In this document: positions 6,316 to 6,609 of the stretch, in pieces
Numbering within the stretch: position 1 is the first letter of the stretch
How the letters are laid out: every line of letters begins with the position of its first letter
Position numbers and translations under genes: made by a program
NCBI GenBank assembly: GCA_030630015.1
Contig: DAOVNV010000141.1
Location: 1 to 6,609 of the forward strand
DNA: 6,609 nucleotides
Direction of reading: 5' to 3'
From: Desulfuromonadales bacterium
GTDB taxonomy: Bacteria > Desulfobacterota > Desulfuromonadia > Desulfuromonadales > BM103
The notes under the pieces: model-generated
The model's input: the letters and a program-made list of their open reading frames with translations, nothing else
Told to the model about the DNA's origin: nothing
Databases searched by the model: none

Positions 6316-6609
6316 TTCCTTTCTGTCTGACATACTCATACATCACCACCGACGCAGCAATACTGACATTCAGGCTCTGTACACTGCCGAACTGGGGGAT
6401 AATCAGACTTCGCAGGGTTGGGAAATCCTGCCGGTCAAAGCTGAAGCCGAACTCCTCATGCCCCAGAACAAACGCACTTTTCTGCGGAAGCACGAGATCA
6501 CAGAGTGACTCCGCTCCCTCAGGATCAAGGACGAAAAGGGTGTAGCCCTCGGCAGCCAGACTCGCGTGGCAGTCAGCAAAGGTTTCGTGGAACCTGGCCG
6601 GCACCTTGC
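6299..6609 (-). CDS. SpoU/TrmH-family RNA 2'-O-ribose methyltransferase, C-terminal part (5' end beyond window)
   Basis: The C-terminal 102 residues of a SAM-dependent SPOUT methyltransferase that methylates the 2'-hydroxyl of a ribose in tRNA or rRNA. The knotted SAM-binding motifs are visible: motif 2 as FVLGHEEFG (about 6446-6472) and motif 3 as IPQFGSVQSLNVSIAASV (about 6347-6400). VQSLNVS is the form typical of TrmH (Gm18 of tRNA) more than of RlmB, so a tRNA target is favoured but unproven. A GTG at 6604 could be read as a start, but it is almost certainly an internal Val, since the N-terminal half of the SPOUT fold is missing and the frame stays open to the edge. It converges on the DUF2007 gene with seven bases between stop codons, and its last residues (VTSN) are encoded by the tandem repeat. 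Confidence 0.9.
   Translation of the reverse strand, partial: KVPARFHETFADCHASLAAEGYTLFVLDPEGAESLCDLVLPQKSAFVLGHEEFGFSFDRQDFPTLRSLIIPQFGSVQSLNVSIAASVVMYEYVRQKGTVTSN

Noticed and set aside
6299..6604. Complete small methyltransferase starting at GTG 6604
   Set aside because: The SPOUT fold needs an N-terminal part that is missing, and the frame is open to the window edge, so the gene is partial.

Overview
The window suggests a Gram-negative, probably anaerobic bacterium of the Desulfuromonadota (Geobacter, Desulfuromonas or Pelobacter type). This rests on the general look of the proteins and is an inference, not a species call. No mobile element, CRISPR array, tRNA or rRNA was found. Two blocks of genes of different character meet in a 326-base intergenic region at 2095-2420.

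Left block (1-2106, all on the minus strand). A 222-residue regulator (1426-2094) is followed after 49 bases by a SulP-family anion transporter (1-1376, cut by the window edge inside its C-terminal STAS domain). The transporter is close to the cyanobacterial bicarbonate/Na+ symporter BicA at the ion-site motifs. The regulator joins an excisionase/MerR-type winged HTH to a PTS EIIA type-2 (PtsN-like) domain. In that domain the phosphorylated histidine position is an alanine and the second conserved histidine position is a glutamine. The pair looks like one operon in which a phosphorylation-dead EIIA-like protein controls an inorganic-anion transporter. This is the most interesting part of the window.

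Intergenic region (2095-2420). It holds a strong Shine-Dalgarno and a 10-bp-spaced direct repeat just upstream of the regulator, a 14-bp palindrome over a possible -35 element, and a nested hairpin (2297-2338) that folds better as plus-strand RNA. A clear intrinsic terminator (2365-2389) lies 31 bases before the next gene. The hairpin and terminator together may be a small RNA or a 5' leader.

Right block (2421-6609, visibly more GC-rich). On the plus strand lie a U32-family protein of the RlhA/YdcP type with four iron-sulfur cysteines (2421-4808), ribonuclease D (4844-5974), and a DUF2007 protein with a C-terminal zinc ribbon whose start overlaps the rnd stop as ATGA (5971-6291). Converging from the right edge on the minus strand is the C-terminal part of a SpoU/TrmH-type RNA 2'-O-methyltransferase (6299-6609). 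Three of the four genes have RNA-modification or RNA-processing relatives. The two convergent genes end inside a five-copy tandem 7-bp repeat (6281-6315) that supplies both stop codons.
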